6,565 nucleotides of DNA, from NCBI GenBank assembly GCA_003663565.1, contig QMTT01000054.1, forward strand, positions 1 through 6,565. Reading direction: 5' to 3'. Below are positions 5,489-6,565 of the stretch, in pieces. Position 1 is the stretch's first letter. The number at the start of each line of letters is the position of its first letter. The position numbers and the translations under genes are program-made. Source of the stretch: Thermoplasmata archaeon. Lineage in GTDB: Archaea > Thermoplasmatota > B47-G6 > B47-G6B > 47-G6. A model generated the notes under the pieces. The model did not search any database, was not told the origin of the DNA, and saw only the letters and a program-made list of their open reading frames with translations.

Positions 5489-6565
5489 AAGAGGTAGATT
5501 ATCTTACCAAGACAATAATGATAAGCGTACCACAGTTGTGTGGGAGAACGCAGCTATAGCCTACGCTGTTACTGAGTATATTAACAGAGTAGAGGGAGAA
5601 CAAGGAATAATAGAAGGAGAATTGTGTTTAGCAGACAAGATGTTTAGCGATATAACCACAGAGTATTGTGGTGCTGGAAATCCTTTATCTATTAAGTGGG
5701 CAGGAGAAAGGTATGACGTAACGAAACCCTCTTCTGCATCTATAAGATTACTAATACAGAATGCTACTGAGAAGGCAAGTATAGATTACATATTAGATGA
5801 GCCTTATACAGTAGCAGTGTATAAAGAAGATAGCGAGGGTAATAATATACTATTTTGGAGAGGACAACTCACTACTGATGTATATTCAGAGTCGTATAGT
5901 CAATTTCCTTATGCACTAACGTTGAATGCTAATGATGCGCTAAAGATGTCGGAGGATAATCAATTCCTTATGACTGACTTTAACGATAATGTAAGTGTAT
6001 ACGGAGAGAGTCTATTATCTATACTAATAAAGTATATACGTATAGCACTTAAACCTAATGTTACATTCGATTTATACGTAACAAATACTGGATTACTTCC
6101 AGATGTTGATGGTACATCCGTAGCTTTGTGGACACTTATGATAGATCCTAGAGTATTTATGTACGAGGACAAGGACGAGTATCTACCATTTAAGGATATG
6201 CTAAATCTTTTATTAGACCCGTTAGATTTACAACTATTTCAGTGGGAAGGGAGTTGGTGGCTTATGTCACAAGATTTCCAGTGGAACGACGGAGATGTTA
6301 GCGCTTATAAATTTAAGGTTACACCTAATACGTACTACGGAGATGGTTCTTATACTCCAGATGTAGATGGTATAGTAAACTTATACAATGGAGATGAAGA
6401 TAATAGAGAGGTAAGAGAGAATTCTTCCGTAAGTTATCTACCAGCTTGGAATAAGACTGAGATAACATCGTTATATCAAGCTAATAGAGATGCGTTAGAT
6501 ATGTTTAATAATAGAGGAGGAAACTTCTATAATGGTATAACAGGTAGTACACTAGAGTTTGAGGA
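5472..6565 (+). CDS. Distal tail / tail-tip structural protein (5' part, runs off the window)
   Basis: An open frame of 364 codons without a stop starts at ATG 5472, 17 nt inside the end of the tape measure gene, with AAGG just before it. Its place after the tape measure is that of distal-tail and hub proteins, which form the tail tip and carry receptor-binding parts. Residues 69-160 have a beta-rich pattern: GNPLSIKW, a strand SASIRLLIQNATEKA, then ILFWRGQLTTDVYSESY (126-142) and FPYALTLNANDAL (145-157). A helix at about 239-257 precedes LQLFQWEGSWWLMSQDF (253-269). I associate this arrangement (FW-x-G, then Y-x-E-x-Y, then PY-x-x-x-L-x-A-D) with Bacteroidota phage tail proteins but cannot name a family. 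Residues 36-53 carry a diverged third copy of the RV-EG-C motif. Structural tail role is likely; Dit versus hub is undecided. Confidence 0.75.
   Translation, partial: MALTARRGRLSYQDNNDKRTTVVWENAAIAYAVTEYINRVEGEQGIIEGELCLADKMFSDITTEYCGAGNPLSIKWAGERYDVTKPSSASIRLLIQNATEKASIDYILDEPYTVAVYKEDSEGNNILFWRGQLTTDVYSESYSQFPYALTLNANDALKMSEDNQFLMTDFNDNVSVYGESLLSILIKYIRIALKPNVTFDLYVTNTGLLPDVDGTSVALWTLMIDPRVFMYEDKDEYLPFKDMLNLLLDPLDLQLFQWEGSWWLMSQDFQWNDGDVSAYKFKVTPNTYYGDGSYTPDVDGIVNLYNGDEDNREVRENSSVSYLPAWNKTEITSLYQANRDALDMFNNRGGNFYNGITGSTLEFE
5586..5630 (+). other. Motif copy 3 (diverged): RVxxExGxIEGxxCL in the distal-tail protein
   Basis: Residues 39-53 of the distal-tail protein, with Y36 as the aromatic three residues before the Arg and again 13 residues from Arg to Cys. 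DGGT is replaced by EQGI, but R, V, the second G, E, G, C and the following Leu are kept in register without gaps. It lies before the recognisable beta-rich core that begins near residue 69. Confidence 0.6.

Noticed and set aside
5960..6172. Minus-strand open frame opposite the distal-tail gene
   Set aside because: The + strand frame is continuous for 364 codons with clear protein character; this one is a shadow.
1..6565. CRISPR array, tRNA, insertion sequence or attachment site
   Set aside because: I looked for spaced direct repeats, cloverleaf-like inverted repeats, transposase motifs and integrase-linked repeats and saw none.

Overview
The window is a stretch of the structural (head-to-tail morphogenesis) module of a long-tailed, siphovirus-like Caudoviricetes phage or prophage. 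Every gene is on the + strand and tightly packed. The order is the classic one: major capsid protein (3' part only), a 60-residue protein, gp6-like head-tail connector, head-closure/adaptor, HK97 gp10-like neck protein, tail terminator, major tail tube protein, tail assembly chaperone pair G and GT joined by a -1 frameshift, tape measure protein, and the 5' part of a large distal-tail protein that runs off the end. No integrase, regulator, lysis or replication gene is visible, so temperate versus lytic lifestyle cannot be decided.

The host is most likely a member of Bacteroidota, at moderate confidence. The DNA is AT-rich with heavy ATA and AGA codon use. Only one of nine gene starts (995) has a canonical Shine-Dalgarno, and even the abundant tail tube gene starts behind a purely A/T-rich leader. 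The downstream half of the tail chaperone and the distal-tail protein also look like types I associate with Bacteroidota phages. No database search could be run.

Layout: 2-748 capsid; 749-812 gap with a strong hairpin; 813-2662 neck and tail-completion genes, mostly overlapping by 1-10 nt or separated by 2 nt; 2663-2702 A/T-rich leader; 2703-3140 tail tube; 3141-3252 the longest gap, closed by an 8-bp inverted repeat; 3253-3896 chaperones with an A9 slippery site at 3562-3570; 3893-5488 tape measure; 5472-6565 distal-tail protein, open at the window end. There is no gene-free stretch longer than 112 bases. The two longest gaps directly follow the two proteins needed in highest copy (capsid and tail tube).

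The most unusual signal is a short peptide of fixed spacing, [YF]xxRVxx[DE]xGx[IL]EGxxC[LI]. It occurs once in each of three otherwise unrelated proteins here: the 60-residue protein, the head-closure protein and the distal-tail protein. In the head-closure protein it looks like an insertion into the known fold. A second unexpected signal is that the tetramer CATG is absent from the whole window and GATC occurs only twice, while GTAC and CTAG, made of the same bases, are common.
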